Under the pieces are notes generated by a model. It worked only from the letters and a program-made list of their open reading frames with translations, made no database searches and was not told the DNA's origin. From the NCBI RefSeq assembly GCF_040702995.1, contig NZ_CP159992.1, positions 831,501 through 895,500 of the forward strand: 64,000 nt of DNA, read 5' to 3'. This DNA is from Paenibacillus sp. AN1007 (GTDB lineage Bacteria; Bacillota; Bacilli; Paenibacillales; Paenibacillaceae). Every line of letters starts with the position of its first letter. Position 1 is the stretch's first letter. Below are positions 45,773 to 54,255 of this stretch, piece after piece. The position numbers and the translations under genes are program-made.

Positions 45773-48394
45773 ATGGAAGGGAACATGCTGTACAACCTGT
45801 ATCTAAAACCGAATTCGGAATACTACGGGAAGTCGGAAAACAGCGAAGAAAAGATGCACATCTATGAGCTGAGTGACCTTCCTGACCCTTACGTTGTAAT
45901 ATCAGCAAACGAATCGGTTTGGAAACACTATCATGTTAAGGATTCACCTCTTCCTGATCAGGGATGGAAAATTCATGTCTCTGCATTATTCGAAGAATCA
46001 AAACGTTTATTAGAAAAGGTTTCGAAAATATGTATAGATGAACGGGTTGAATTCAAACACCTTAAGGATAAACAAAGCTTTATCAAGATGAATTCGAAAA
46101 ACGCGAACCGAGCATCTTCAGGCAAATTCATAACGGTATACCCTGTGAATAATGATGAGTTCGTAAAGCTGCTGGATATGATCTCTTTTGCAACCTCAGG
46201 CTTCCAAAAAGGACCTTATATTCTGAGTGATAAACGGTGGAAAGATAGTAACGTGTTTTACAGGTACGGCGGTTTCAGGAGTATTTTTAATGAATATGGG
46301 GAGCATTGTATCAAAGATGATCAAGGTCGATTAATTAAAGACGAGAGAACCCCGTATTATCAGGTGCCTGATTTCGTCAAAGGTTTTGACGATTACCTTA
46401 ATACAATAAATATATCAAAGGACTCGGATGATGCAGATTCCAGTGGTGACAGCAGCCTGGAACGGTATGAGATTGAAGCCGCACTGAGCTATAGTAATGC
46501 GGGCGGGGTATACGGTGCGACTCGTAAGCAGGACAATCTGAAAGTAATCATTAAGGAAGCCAGACCTAATGCAGGTCTGGATGGTGCAGCTCGGGATTCA
46601 TTGTCCAGACAAACCAAGGAATACGAGGCGCTGAAGAAACTTAAAGATCTACCTGGAGTCGTAGAGCTAATCGAATATTTTCAAGAGTGGGAGCATTTCT
46701 TTTTGGTGGAAGAATTCATTGAGGGGGGAGATTTAAGGCAGTGGCTTGCTAAATATTTCCCGTTCTTTAGGGATCATGAAGACCTGAACATACATGCTGA
46801 ACATGTCAAAAAGATACTGCTTCAATTATTTGCGTTAATCGAAGAGATGCATCATAAAGATATTGCTATGGGAGACTTCCAACCGGCCAACATTATGGTG
46901 ATGGAGGATCTGACTGTAAAACTGATCGATTTTGAAACAGCTATGCCTGTAAATTCGGATGAAAAGCCTAGTATGATGACAATCGGATTTGCTTCACAAG
47001 AGATAAAAATCAGTGGTGCGCGAGATTGGTTTGGCTTAAAAAAATTGACAAGATATTTGGCTCTTCCAATTTTATCTTCCGAAGTTTTAGATACGTATTT
47101 ACAGCATAACCACTTTCGGTGGATTAAAGAGCTGTATGATGATTCGTTTTATCAATTCATTGTAGACCTGCAGGGGAAGTGCGATCTTAAGATCCAGGAG
47201 TACCAGTCATATGTACCTGAAGCCATTAAAATGAATGAACAAACCATTGATCTGGATCTATCTTCAATTACAGCGAATTTAATTAAAGGTATGCAGCACA
47301 ATTTAACGAATGATGAGCGATTCATTAACGGTGATATTCGTCAGTTTGAGATGAATGGAGGCAAATATAACTTTTTGACAGGAGGAAGCGGCGCTGCCTA
47401 TGTTCTCACGAGAAATAAGGTCAGTTCAGTAGAAGTGAACCAATGGATTCAAGATTTCTTGCTGAAACATCTGAATCACATGGATGGGAACGGTCTGATA
47501 ACAGGGAAAACGGGAGTCCTGGCCTTATTGTACGAAACGGGATATCAGGATGTTGTTTTACAAGAATTGAAGATGATGAGACGGAATATGAACGAAACCA
47601 ATATCTCTTTACGCTCAGGTCTTTCAGGAATAGGTCTGTTTGTTGTCAGCTTATTTTTTGAAACAGAAGATTATGAATATGTGAAGTACGCTAAGGAAAT
47701 AGAAGAATTAATAGAGAAGAACCTGGATCACGAAGGAAAGTTAAGTACCAATGACTGGATGGCTGTAGAAATCGGTGTAATAGATGGTTTATCAGGTGTG
47801 TCACTCTTCTATTCCGCCATGTATTCGGCAACGAGGGATACTTCATATTTGGACAAGGCAAAGCAGCTCATATCTGAAGATCTGAAGAAAACAATTATGG
47901 ATGAATCTACCGGCTCAATCCAAACGGTGGATGAGAGAAATCGACAACTGCCCTATCTCTCCGGAGGATCGATAGGTATCGGCATATGCATATGGTTTCT
48001 CAATCATGTGAGTGGACAAGATTTTTTCAAAAGTGAAATGAAGGCGGTTTCAAAATTGTCGCGTATATGTTCTACCATCAGTGGAGGGTTATTTGATGGG
48101 GCGGGCAGCTTTCTCTTACTGCCTTCTATGGTGGAGCAGGGACAGGAACGTGAACAAATGGAACAAGAGGTTTTGAATCTACTGAATCTATTTTTAATAG
48201 ATAAACGGGAATATTATGTTTATCCCGGTCAGTTTTCTTATCGATTAGCGGATGATGTGTATTCAGGCAGCTCGGGAATCATATTGGCCTTGATGGGCAT
48301 CGTCAAAAATAATCCGCTGTATTGGCTTCCGTTGATCCATTCAGATCAATTTGCCGCAAAAACCAAAGCTGGTTCTGTACTAACAGCCAACTAA
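45773..48394 (+). CDS. Class III lanthionine synthetase LanKC
   Basis: 873 residues in three parts. The N-terminal lyase domain (about 1-215) contains YLKPNSEYYG and the phosphate-handling region SDKRWKDSNVFYRYGGF. The kinase domain (about 230-480) has a loop NAGGVYGATR, Lys in VIIKEARP near 257, IAMGDFQPANIMV near 365 (catalytic Asp) and KLIDFETA near 383. The C-terminal LanC-like cyclase (about 500-873) has GGSGAAYVLT, SGLSGIGLFVVS, GLSGVSLFYSAMYS and SGSSGIILALMG, but lacks the CHG and WCYG zinc ligands of class I, II and IV enzymes; this places it in class III. AGGAGGG precedes the ATG. It would phosphorylate and dehydrate Ser/Thr of the precursor encoded 68 bases downstream and form lanthionine or labionin. 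Confidence 0.92.
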   Translation: MEGNMLYNLYLKPNSEYYGKSENSEEKMHIYELSDLPDPYVVISANESVWKHYHVKDSPLPDQGWKIHVSALFEESKRLLEKVSKICIDERVEFKHLKDKQSFIKMNSKNANRASSGKFITVYPVNNDEFVKLLDMISFATSGFQKGPYILSDKRWKDSNVFYRYGGFRSIFNEYGEHCIKDDQGRLIKDERTPYYQVPDFVKGFDDYLNTINISKDSDDADSSGDSSLERYEIEAALSYSNAGGVYGATRKQDNLKVIIKEARPNAGLDGAARDSLSRQTKEYEALKKLKDLPGVVELIEYFQEWEHFFLVEEFIEGGDLRQWLAKYFPFFRDHEDLNIHAEHVKKILLQLFALIEEMHHKDIAMGDFQPANIMVMEDLTVKLIDFETAMPVNSDEKPSMMTIGFASQEIKISGARDWFGLKKLTRYLALPILSSEVLDTYLQHNHFRWIKELYDDSFYQFIVDLQGKCDLKIQEYQSYVPEAIKMNEQTIDLDLSSITANLIKGMQHNLTNDERFINGDIRQFEMNGGKYNFLTGGSGAAYVLTRNKVSSVEVNQWIQDFLLKHLNHMDGNGLITGKTGVLALLYETGYQDVVLQELKMMRRNMNETNISLRSGLSGIGLFVVSLFFETEDYEYVKYAKEIEELIEKNLDHEGKLSTNDWMAVEIGVIDGLSGVSLFYSAMYSATRDTSYLDKAKQLISEDLKKTIMDESTGSIQTVDERNRQLPYLSGGSIGIGICIWFLNHVSGQDFFKSEMKAVSKLSRICSTISGGLFDGAGSFLLLPSMVEQGQEREQMEQEVLNLLNLFLIDKREYYVYPGQFSYRLADDVYSGSSGIILALMGIVKNNPLYWLPLIHSDQFAAKTKAGSVLTAN

Positions 48395-48462
48395 GCCGTT
48401 TTATAAACAAGACATGTGCTGCATACACAGGATTTCTAATCGCAGGAAAGGAGGTGAAATCT

Positions 48463-48585
48463 ATGAATAAAGTATTGGAATTGCAAAAATTAGCAAACAA
48501 AGAGGGAAAAGGTAAGGCAGCAGAAGCTACCGTAACTGTAGTTACCGTTACTGTTTTTCTGTCAACAGTAAGCAACCACTGCTAA
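48463..48585 (+). CDS. Class III lanthipeptide precursor peptide LanA
   Basis: 40 residues with the excellent ribosome binding site AAAGGAGGTG. The leader MNKVLELQKLANKEGKGKAA carries the VLELQ motif known as the recognition helix of class III leaders. The core is TVTVVTVTVFLSTVSNHC or slightly longer: five Thr, two Ser, and one Cys at the very C-terminus. STVSNHC fits S-x2-S-x2-C, the labionin motif. The TVTV-V-TVTV part is a short tandem repeat at both DNA and protein level. Dehydration would turn several Thr into dehydrobutyrine. The cleavage site is not certain; AEA before T23 is a guess. Confidence 0.9.
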   Translation: MNKVLELQKLANKEGKGKAAEATVTVVTVTVFLSTVSNHC

Positions 48586-48658
48586 CTTGAAATTCCAGTT
48601 AGTGCATAAAGTCCGCATTGATAAATTGCTGTAATAAGGTAATGAAGTGCACTTTACT

Positions 48659-48704
48659 TGCTGCTTAGCTGAGATACGCAGCTGCTTCTTCAGCTAAGCA
48701 GCAA
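48659..48704 (+). terminator. Perfect 15-bp hairpin between the precursor and methyltransferase genes
   Basis: TTGCTGCTTAGCTGA pairs perfectly with TCAGCTAAGCAGCAA around a 16-base loop. It is followed by TCCCTCTT, not a real T tract. It may stabilise the precursor mRNA or cause partial termination that sets a high precursor-to-enzyme ratio. Confidence 0.5.
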
Positions 48705-48756
48705 TCCCTCTTCTGTATAGACCACTCAATCAAATTCAACAGAAGGAGAGACCATA

Positions 48757-49590
48757 ATGGAAAAATTATTAGAAATGGCGAAAATTCCCGAGCCATTTGA
48801 GGAAGGATCAGTACAAATCTGGCTTGACTCTAGCCGTGATGACCTAGTTTTGAAAGCTCATTTTGATGAAAATATTCCTGGTGGCAGTAAGAATAATGAA
48901 TTTATTAATGAAACCGTTGATTTCATTCATACTATTGCTCCTCTAGATCAGTATACCAAAATTGTTGATCTTGGTTGTGGCCCAGGCCTGTATGCTCAAA
49001 AATTAGCGATGAGAGGTTATAAGGTCGTTGGTGTCGATTTCAATAAAAAGTCAATTGAGTATGCAAAGCGGGAAGCCGCAAAAGAAGGTTTATCCGTTGA
49101 ATACAGAAACGAGGACATCACAAGCATTGAACTCGAGAATGAATTCGACATGGCTCTATTGATCTATGAAGTTTACAGCTTTTTTAGCCCGGAAAATAGA
49201 AAAAAAATACTTAACAATATCCACCGAGGTTTAAAACCCGGGGGATTAATTCTACTGGATGTATTATCAGAATACAGCTATAACAAATTTGAAACTCAAC
49301 TGATGTGGGGACTGACCCGAAAAGATAACCCCTTCTCAGAGAAGAAACATTTGTCCTTATATGCTTCTGTGAAATATCCTGATTATGTGACTTTATCAAA
49401 AAATGTTTTGGTTTTTGGAGATGGTGAGTTGGTAAACTATCATTACTGGAATCAACATTTTACGGTACAGAGCCTGGAAAAAGAAATGAACGATGCCGGA
49501 TTTACGCTTGAAAAAGTATACGCAGATGTGAATGGTGGAGAGTACCAATCGGACCGGGACTCTTTCGCGGTTCTTCTCAAGAAAAATTGA
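48757..49590 (+). CDS. SAM-dependent methyltransferase at the end of the lanthipeptide cluster
   Basis: 277 residues. Motif I is KIVDLGCGPGLYAQKLAMRG near residue 68, then VVGVDFNKKSIEYAK, and LNNIHRGLKPGGLILLDVL. AGAAGGAGAG precedes the ATG. It lies 171 bases after the precursor gene with the same orientation and AT-rich composition, so it is likely part of the cluster. N-terminal dimethylation is known for the Bacillus class III lanthipeptide andalusicin, so alpha-N-methylation of the core is a reasonable guess; a function unrelated to the peptide remains possible. Confidence 0.8.
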   Translation: MEKLLEMAKIPEPFEEGSVQIWLDSSRDDLVLKAHFDENIPGGSKNNEFINETVDFIHTIAPLDQYTKIVDLGCGPGLYAQKLAMRGYKVVGVDFNKKSIEYAKREAAKEGLSVEYRNEDITSIELENEFDMALLIYEVYSFFSPENRKKILNNIHRGLKPGGLILLDVLSEYSYNKFETQLMWGLTRKDNPFSEKKHLSLYASVKYPDYVTLSKNVLVFGDGELVNYHYWNQHFTVQSLEKEMNDAGFTLEKVYADVNGGEYQSDRDSFAVLLKKN

Positions 49591-49754
49591 AAACTTGATT
49601 GCATCGCCTGCAATCCTTACATATGACCAAACATGATTTCCTCTTCTCTCACCTATATGATTGTTTATTGAAAATCATACGGTATGTTAATATAAAATTA
49701 ATATAAAGGATTAGATTTAGTAAGAAACATGCCGAATGAAAAGAGGAATAGTCT

Positions 49755-51011
49755 ATGGAAAAGACATATTGGCTCACTAATGTCATTTTGGAACAAGGAT
49801 ATATTCGTGAGGGAACAGAAGTAACAGGAACAAAAACTGGGCCTGCCCATCTTCGTATTGAAAATGGAGTAATTGCTGCCGTTGTGGATGGGGGCGAGCA
49901 GCCAACGGATCATTTACCACAGGTGGATGGTAAAGGGCTGCTTCTGCTTCCCTCGTTTGAAGAAGCACATATTCATCTGGATAAAACCTATTATGATGGA
50001 CCGTGGAGAGCGGTTAGACGAATCTCCAGCATCTTTGAACGCATTGAGGAAGAGAAAGTGCTGCTCCCCAAACTGCTGCCTGAGGCCAGACGTCAGGCGG
50101 ATGGTATTCTTGCCTTAATTCAATCCTATGGTTCCACGCATGTACGTGCACATTGTAATATTGAACCGGTCAGTGGGCTTCGGAGGCTGGAAGTAACCAG
50201 AGAGGCACTGAATAGCTATGCAGGCAAAATATCCTCAGAGATCGCTGCGTTTCCACAGCATGGGCTGCTGCGCTCGAATTCGGTGGGACTCATGGAACAA
50301 GCCATGTCTGAAGGGGCCACTCATGTTGGCGGACTTGACCCGTATACCGTAGATGAGAACATGGAAAAGTCGCTGCATACGATGGTTGAACTTGCAGTGA
50401 AACATCGGGCGGGCATTGACATGCATCTGCATGATGGAGGAGAGGCAGGCAGACAGACACTGCTTGAACTTGTCAGACTGACCGAAGAGGCGGGGCTTCA
50501 AGGTCAAGTTACGGTCAGTCATGCATTCTGGTTTGCTGGAGCAGAACAGCAGGAGGCCGAAGAGATGGCGGGCCGCATGGCATCGCTGGGAATGGGCGTG
50601 GCTTCAACCGTTCCCATTGGCAGAACAATGATGCCGCTTCCTATGCTGCAGCGCGCTGGTGTAAACGTGAAGCTGGCAACGGACAGTTTGACGGATCACT
50701 GGTCTCCTTTTGGTAGCGGCGATATGCTGGAGAAGGCCGGGCGCTTCGCTGAGCTGTACGGGTTTAGCGACGAGTTAGCTTTATCACAATCCCTGGCTGT
50801 TGTTACTGGCGGAGTAACACCGCTGAACGCCGCAGGGGAAAGGGTGTGGCCGATGGCTGGAGATGCCGCGAGCTTTGTGCTGGTCCATGCGAGCTGTGCT
50901 GCGGAAGCGGTTGCCCGGAGATCTGCAAGGGAGGCCGTATGGTATCAAGGCCGATTGGTGAGCGGATCCACAGCAGATATGAAGGGGCAGGCTGCAGAAA
51001 GACCGGATTAG
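49755..51011 (+). CDS. Amidohydrolase, cytosine-deaminase-like (CodA family)
   Basis: 418 residues. Metal ligands of the amidohydrolase barrel are visible: HIH in EEAHIHLDKTYYDGP near residue 72, the HLHDGGEAG stretch, the His of VTVSHAFWF and the Asp in LATDSLTDHWSPFG. The HxHLDK form and the LDKTY start match CodA-like deaminases (cytosine or isoguanine deaminase) more than dihydroorotases. GAGGAATAG precedes the ATG. It stands alone, without a codB permease. Exact substrate uncertain. Confidence 0.8.
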   Translation: MEKTYWLTNVILEQGYIREGTEVTGTKTGPAHLRIENGVIAAVVDGGEQPTDHLPQVDGKGLLLLPSFEEAHIHLDKTYYDGPWRAVRRISSIFERIEEEKVLLPKLLPEARRQADGILALIQSYGSTHVRAHCNIEPVSGLRRLEVTREALNSYAGKISSEIAAFPQHGLLRSNSVGLMEQAMSEGATHVGGLDPYTVDENMEKSLHTMVELAVKHRAGIDMHLHDGGEAGRQTLLELVRLTEEAGLQGQVTVSHAFWFAGAEQQEAEEMAGRMASLGMGVASTVPIGRTMMPLPMLQRAGVNVKLATDSLTDHWSPFGSGDMLEKAGRFAELYGFSDELALSQSLAVVTGGVTPLNAAGERVWPMAGDAASFVLVHASCAAEAVARRSAREAVWYQGRLVSGSTADMKGQAAERPD

Positions 51012-51036
51012 AATAGAACAGGATCGTCACAGCGTG

Positions 51037-51061
51037 AGCCACGGAATCCGTGGCTTTTTTT
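51037..51061 (+). terminator. Intrinsic terminator after the amidohydrolase gene
   Basis: AGCCACGG-AAT-CCGTGGCT followed by TTTTTT. Confidence 0.9.
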
Positions 51062-51093
51062 GCTATTGCAAGAAAAGGAAGAATAAATTAAAA

Positions 51094-51222
51094 ATGACAA
51101 AGGAAGAAAGGATGCGCAGATTCCACATTTTGGGTTATGATAGACGTGAATTACAAGAAAGAAGTCGTTCAATAACTTCCACAGCATTGGAGGCAGATGC
51201 GCAGTATTCTGTTTGGAATTAG
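51094..51222 (+). CDS. Possible 42-residue small protein
   Basis: The ATG opens MTKEERMRRFHILGYDRREL and ends in SVWN. It is charged and helical-looking. The only ribosome binding site, GGAAG, lies about 12 bases away, and I know no family. It could be chance. Confidence 0.25.
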   Translation: MTKEERMRRFHILGYDRRELQERSRSITSTALEADAQYSVWN

Positions 51223-51313
51223 TGGGGGGACAGACGCTGTTGCCGGGTACACAGCTTCTCAAGATTGTAATGGTCATAAAGACTTAAACATGGACAGATG
51301 AAGGAGATTGAAG

Positions 51314-51781
51314 ATGGAACATTCGTTTGAAAAATTAGTAACTTTACAGCAGATAACCCAGGAAAATGAGCAGGAGTGCATTCTTCTCCAACCACGAGAA
51401 GATCAGCTCGCACTGGTAGCCAGCAATGCGGACTCTTTAGTTCATGCGACCAAGGAAGTGACTTCAAGACCTTACGGAATTTATGCAGACGATCAGATGG
51501 TGGGATTTGTTTTATTTGATAATGAAATCTATACAGACGGTCATTACTGGATTCTGCGTTTTATGATTGACAGAAATCACCAGGGTCAGGGGTATGGCAA
51601 ACGTGCTATTCAGGAAATTATTCATTTCTTGCAGGAGCGAAGTGACTGTAAGCAGATCAGAGTATCACATGTACCACACAATATTGCGGCTAATACATTG
51701 TACAAGCGTTGTGGCTTTCAGGAAACGGCTGAAAGAGAGGACAACGGTGACATTATTTTGAGTTACCAGATGAGAGTATAA
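51314..51781 (+). CDS. GNAT acetyltransferase, BltD-like
   Basis: 155 residues. GNAT motif A reads LRFMIDRNHQGQGYGKRAIQEIIHFL, and motif B NIAANTLYKRCGFQETAE. The preceding PYGIYADDQMVGFVLFDNEIY pattern resembles polyamine acetyltransferases such as BltD. AAGGAGA lies seven bases before this ATG. Substrate inferred only by similarity. Another GNAT gene follows after nine bases. Confidence 0.85.
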   Translation: MEHSFEKLVTLQQITQENEQECILLQPREDQLALVASNADSLVHATKEVTSRPYGIYADDQMVGFVLFDNEIYTDGHYWILRFMIDRNHQGQGYGKRAIQEIIHFLQERSDCKQIRVSHVPHNIAANTLYKRCGFQETAEREDNGDIILSYQMRV

Positions 51782-51790
51782 GGGGTAGTT

Positions 51791-52222
51791 ATGATGATCA
51801 GAGAAGCTGAATTTAGGGATGCAGCAGCGATTGAAAGATTGTACAGAGAGCTGCTTCCGAGCCATACGCATACAAAAGTGCTCGCTGAACGAATAGAAGA
51901 GATTAGACGCCACGAACACAGCTATCTCTTTGTGTATGAAGTTGAGAAACAGGTGGTAGGTACGGCGCATTTACATATTTGTCTGGATGCTCTCGCGGGG
52001 AACCAACCGTTTGGTGTGGTGGAGAGGGTCATTATATCCAGTGAGGTGCAGGGCCAGGGGTATGGTACAGAATTAATGGAACATCTGGAACAGATATGTA
52101 TACGGATGAATGCATCGAAGATGCTGCTCGCCAGCGGCGCTTCCAGACATGAGGCCCATCATTTCTATCAAAAGCTTGGATATGATGGGGAGTCCAGCAG
52201 AGCTTTTAAGAAATATCTATAA
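51791..52222 (+). CDS. GNAT acetyltransferase
   Basis: 143 residues starting MMIREAEFRDAAAIERLYRE. Motif A is VERVIISSEVQGQGYGTELMEHLE and motif B ASRHEAHHFYQKLGY. AAGGGG precedes the start. It is likely co-transcribed with the preceding GNAT gene and the DUF1361-like gene that follows. Substrate unknown. Confidence 0.85.
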   Translation: MMIREAEFRDAAAIERLYRELLPSHTHTKVLAERIEEIRRHEHSYLFVYEVEKQVVGTAHLHICLDALAGNQPFGVVERVIISSEVQGQGYGTELMEHLEQICIRMNASKMLLASGASRHEAHHFYQKLGYDGESSRAFKKYL

Positions 52223-52249
52223 TTTTAGGAGAAGGATCAGATCAATAGA

Positions 52250-52993
52250 ATGAGGACTAACCAAGATGGATATAAACACAATAAGCTCTGGAATAAAGGA
52301 CGTACAGCAGTGCTCTTGACGCTGCTGCTTATGACGTTATGCTGTCTTGGTACTGCGGCGTATCTGCGGGCAAAATCAGGATCGAATATGTATGCTTTTT
52401 TGGTCTGGGACATGTTTCTGGCATGGGTTCCACTGCTCATATCATCATTGATCGTTTATGTATTAGAATGTAAAGGTTTCAAACCCGGATGGTTGGGCGC
52501 TGCTCTAGTGGGCCTGCTTTGTCTGATTTGGCTTTTCTTTCTGCCCAATGCGGCCTATCTGTATACGGAGATGCTGCATGCCTTCCGGTATTTCACAGCT
52601 CAGCCAGAGTCCCCATTTTGGTATAACATGGATTTTTGGTATAGTCTTACACTTTCACTTGGTACGGCTATCGTGGGTTTATTACTCTCTACATGTTCTG
52701 TTAGGCAAATTGAAAACGTGCTGTATCTGTTTGTACATAAATATGTCTGCTGGATAATTATAAGTTTTATATTACTTCTGAGCAGTCTAGGCGTGTATAT
52801 CGGCAGGTATAATCGCTGGAATTCATGGGATGTTGTATCCAGACCGGAGCAGATTATAACGGACTTGCTGCATGATTTCGGCGCAGTGGACAGTATGCTG
52901 CTCGAATTTGTAATCCTAATGTCTGTGGTGCAGGGATTCGTGTATATCATTGTTTCACTAATGAGTTCAAGAACAAACCAGCGGCAGCACTGA
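52250..52993 (+). CDS. DUF1361-like integral membrane protein
   Basis: 247 residues with about seven hydrophobic segments. The stretch YAFLVWDMFLAWVPLLISSL, then LIWLFFLPNAAYLYTEMLH and the later SLGVYIGRYNRWNSWDV are the conserved DUF1361 motifs. AGGAGAAGG lies upstream. Function unknown. Confidence 0.8.
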   Translation: MRTNQDGYKHNKLWNKGRTAVLLTLLLMTLCCLGTAAYLRAKSGSNMYAFLVWDMFLAWVPLLISSLIVYVLECKGFKPGWLGAALVGLLCLIWLFFLPNAAYLYTEMLHAFRYFTAQPESPFWYNMDFWYSLTLSLGTAIVGLLLSTCSVRQIENVLYLFVHKYVCWIIISFILLLSSLGVYIGRYNRWNSWDVVSRPEQIITDLLHDFGAVDSMLLEFVILMSVVQGFVYIIVSLMSSRTNQRQH

Positions 52994-53054
52994 AATAGCG
53001 TTTCGGAACAGAATGGAATTCATGAATTTTTCATAAAAGCAAGGAGCGACCCCG

Positions 53055-54179
53055 ATGAGAGTGATTATAAACCGTGTTCGTTTGTTGGAGCAGTTAACCA
53101 AAGCGGTTCGCTTCGTATCATCCAATGAGCATGTCCGAGTGCTCGAATGTATATATATGGAGACGTTTACAGACCGGATCAGCTTGATTAGCGGAGATGG
53201 TACAGCTTTTTTTATGACGGAGATTCCTGCAGAGGATATTCAGATCCAGCAATCAGGGAAGGCTGCGGTTCAAGCAAAGCTGCTGGCTGATATTGTACGA
53301 AAGATGCAGGAGAACGAAATCATATTATCCAGCGAGGCAGCAGGTGACCGCCTAATCGTCACCACTCACTCCGCCAGATCAACTTTTGTACTCCAGCTGC
53401 TGCAGGCTGATGAATATCCGCTTCCAGAGTCGATCGAGTGCAGTACGTTATTTACGATCAGCGGGGCAGGCTTAAAAGATGGGATTCGTCAAACTTTGTT
53501 TGCGGTCCAGAAAAAAGAACATATGCCTACGCTGACTGGAGTGAAAATGGAGGTTAAGGATGCTGCGTTAACGATGATCGGCTGTGACCGATATCGGATG
53601 GGGAAGGTGAAGCAGGCTCTGACATCTGAGATGCATGTAGTGAGCGAAACAGCTATCGTTCCTGGCCGAACGATGAATGAGCTTGAGAAACTTCTCGGAG
53701 ATGAATTTGTGAACGTTAGATTGGGCAAAACCAAGATTGAATTTACGGGTGAACATTTCACCCTTCTGACTCATTCAATTACAGGAACTTATCCGAATGT
53801 TGAAATCGGTACAGACTCGGCTTATGCAGCTCGTTTTGTCGTTCCTGCATCTGATCTGATAGCCGCACTGGACCGCACTGCAATAATCGCATCTCAGGAA
53901 AAAACCAATCTGGTCCAAATGCGGGTCCAAGCGGAAAAGGTTGAATTCAACGCCTCAAGTCAAGTAAATCAATCATCAGAAACACTCTCTACATATCGTT
54001 TTCTAGGAACGGAATGTAAAGTGTCATTGAATGTAGGTTACGCATTAGAAGCTATAAAAGCGCTGGACGCTGAGCAAGTTCAAGTACAGATTAACCAGGG
54101 GATGCAGATGATCCTTTTTACCTCAGATGAAAAAGAGGGGGCACTGCAGCTGATTATGGCGGCTCGTACCGCAGGTTGA
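53055..54179 (+). CDS. DNA polymerase III beta-subunit-like sliding clamp (dnaN paralogue)
   Basis: 374 residues, the length of a full clamp with its three repeated domains. VQAKLLADIVRKM and GDRLIVTTHSARSTFVLQLLQADEYP are recognisable from domain I; SGAGLKDGIRQTLFAVQKKEHMPTLTGVKMEV and PGRTMNELEKLL from domain II. The C-terminus GMQMILFTSDEKEGALQLIMAART lacks the exact P-V/M-R(L) ending common in replicative clamps. The surroundings (no dnaA, recF or gyrB) show that it is not the main chromosomal dnaN. AAGGAGCGACCCCG precedes the ATG. It may serve a specialised polymerase or stress role. Confidence 0.85.
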   Translation: MRVIINRVRLLEQLTKAVRFVSSNEHVRVLECIYMETFTDRISLISGDGTAFFMTEIPAEDIQIQQSGKAAVQAKLLADIVRKMQENEIILSSEAAGDRLIVTTHSARSTFVLQLLQADEYPLPESIECSTLFTISGAGLKDGIRQTLFAVQKKEHMPTLTGVKMEVKDAALTMIGCDRYRMGKVKQALTSEMHVVSETAIVPGRTMNELEKLLGDEFVNVRLGKTKIEFTGEHFTLLTHSITGTYPNVEIGTDSAYAARFVVPASDLIAALDRTAIIASQEKTNLVQMRVQAEKVEFNASSQVNQSSETLSTYRFLGTECKVSLNVGYALEAIKALDAEQVQVQINQGMQMILFTSDEKEGALQLIMAARTAG

Positions 54180-54255
54180 TATTGGTTCATGCATAATGAG
54201 GAGATAGAAAACCAGGGTGAATATATATATGACACTGCTCAGGAGGTAACGACAC

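Noticed and set aside
45773..48394. Class IV (LanL) assignment for the lanthionine synthetase
   Set aside because: Class IV needs the Cys-Cys-His zinc ligands in the cyclase domain; neither CHG nor WCYG is present, and the precursor has a class III leader.
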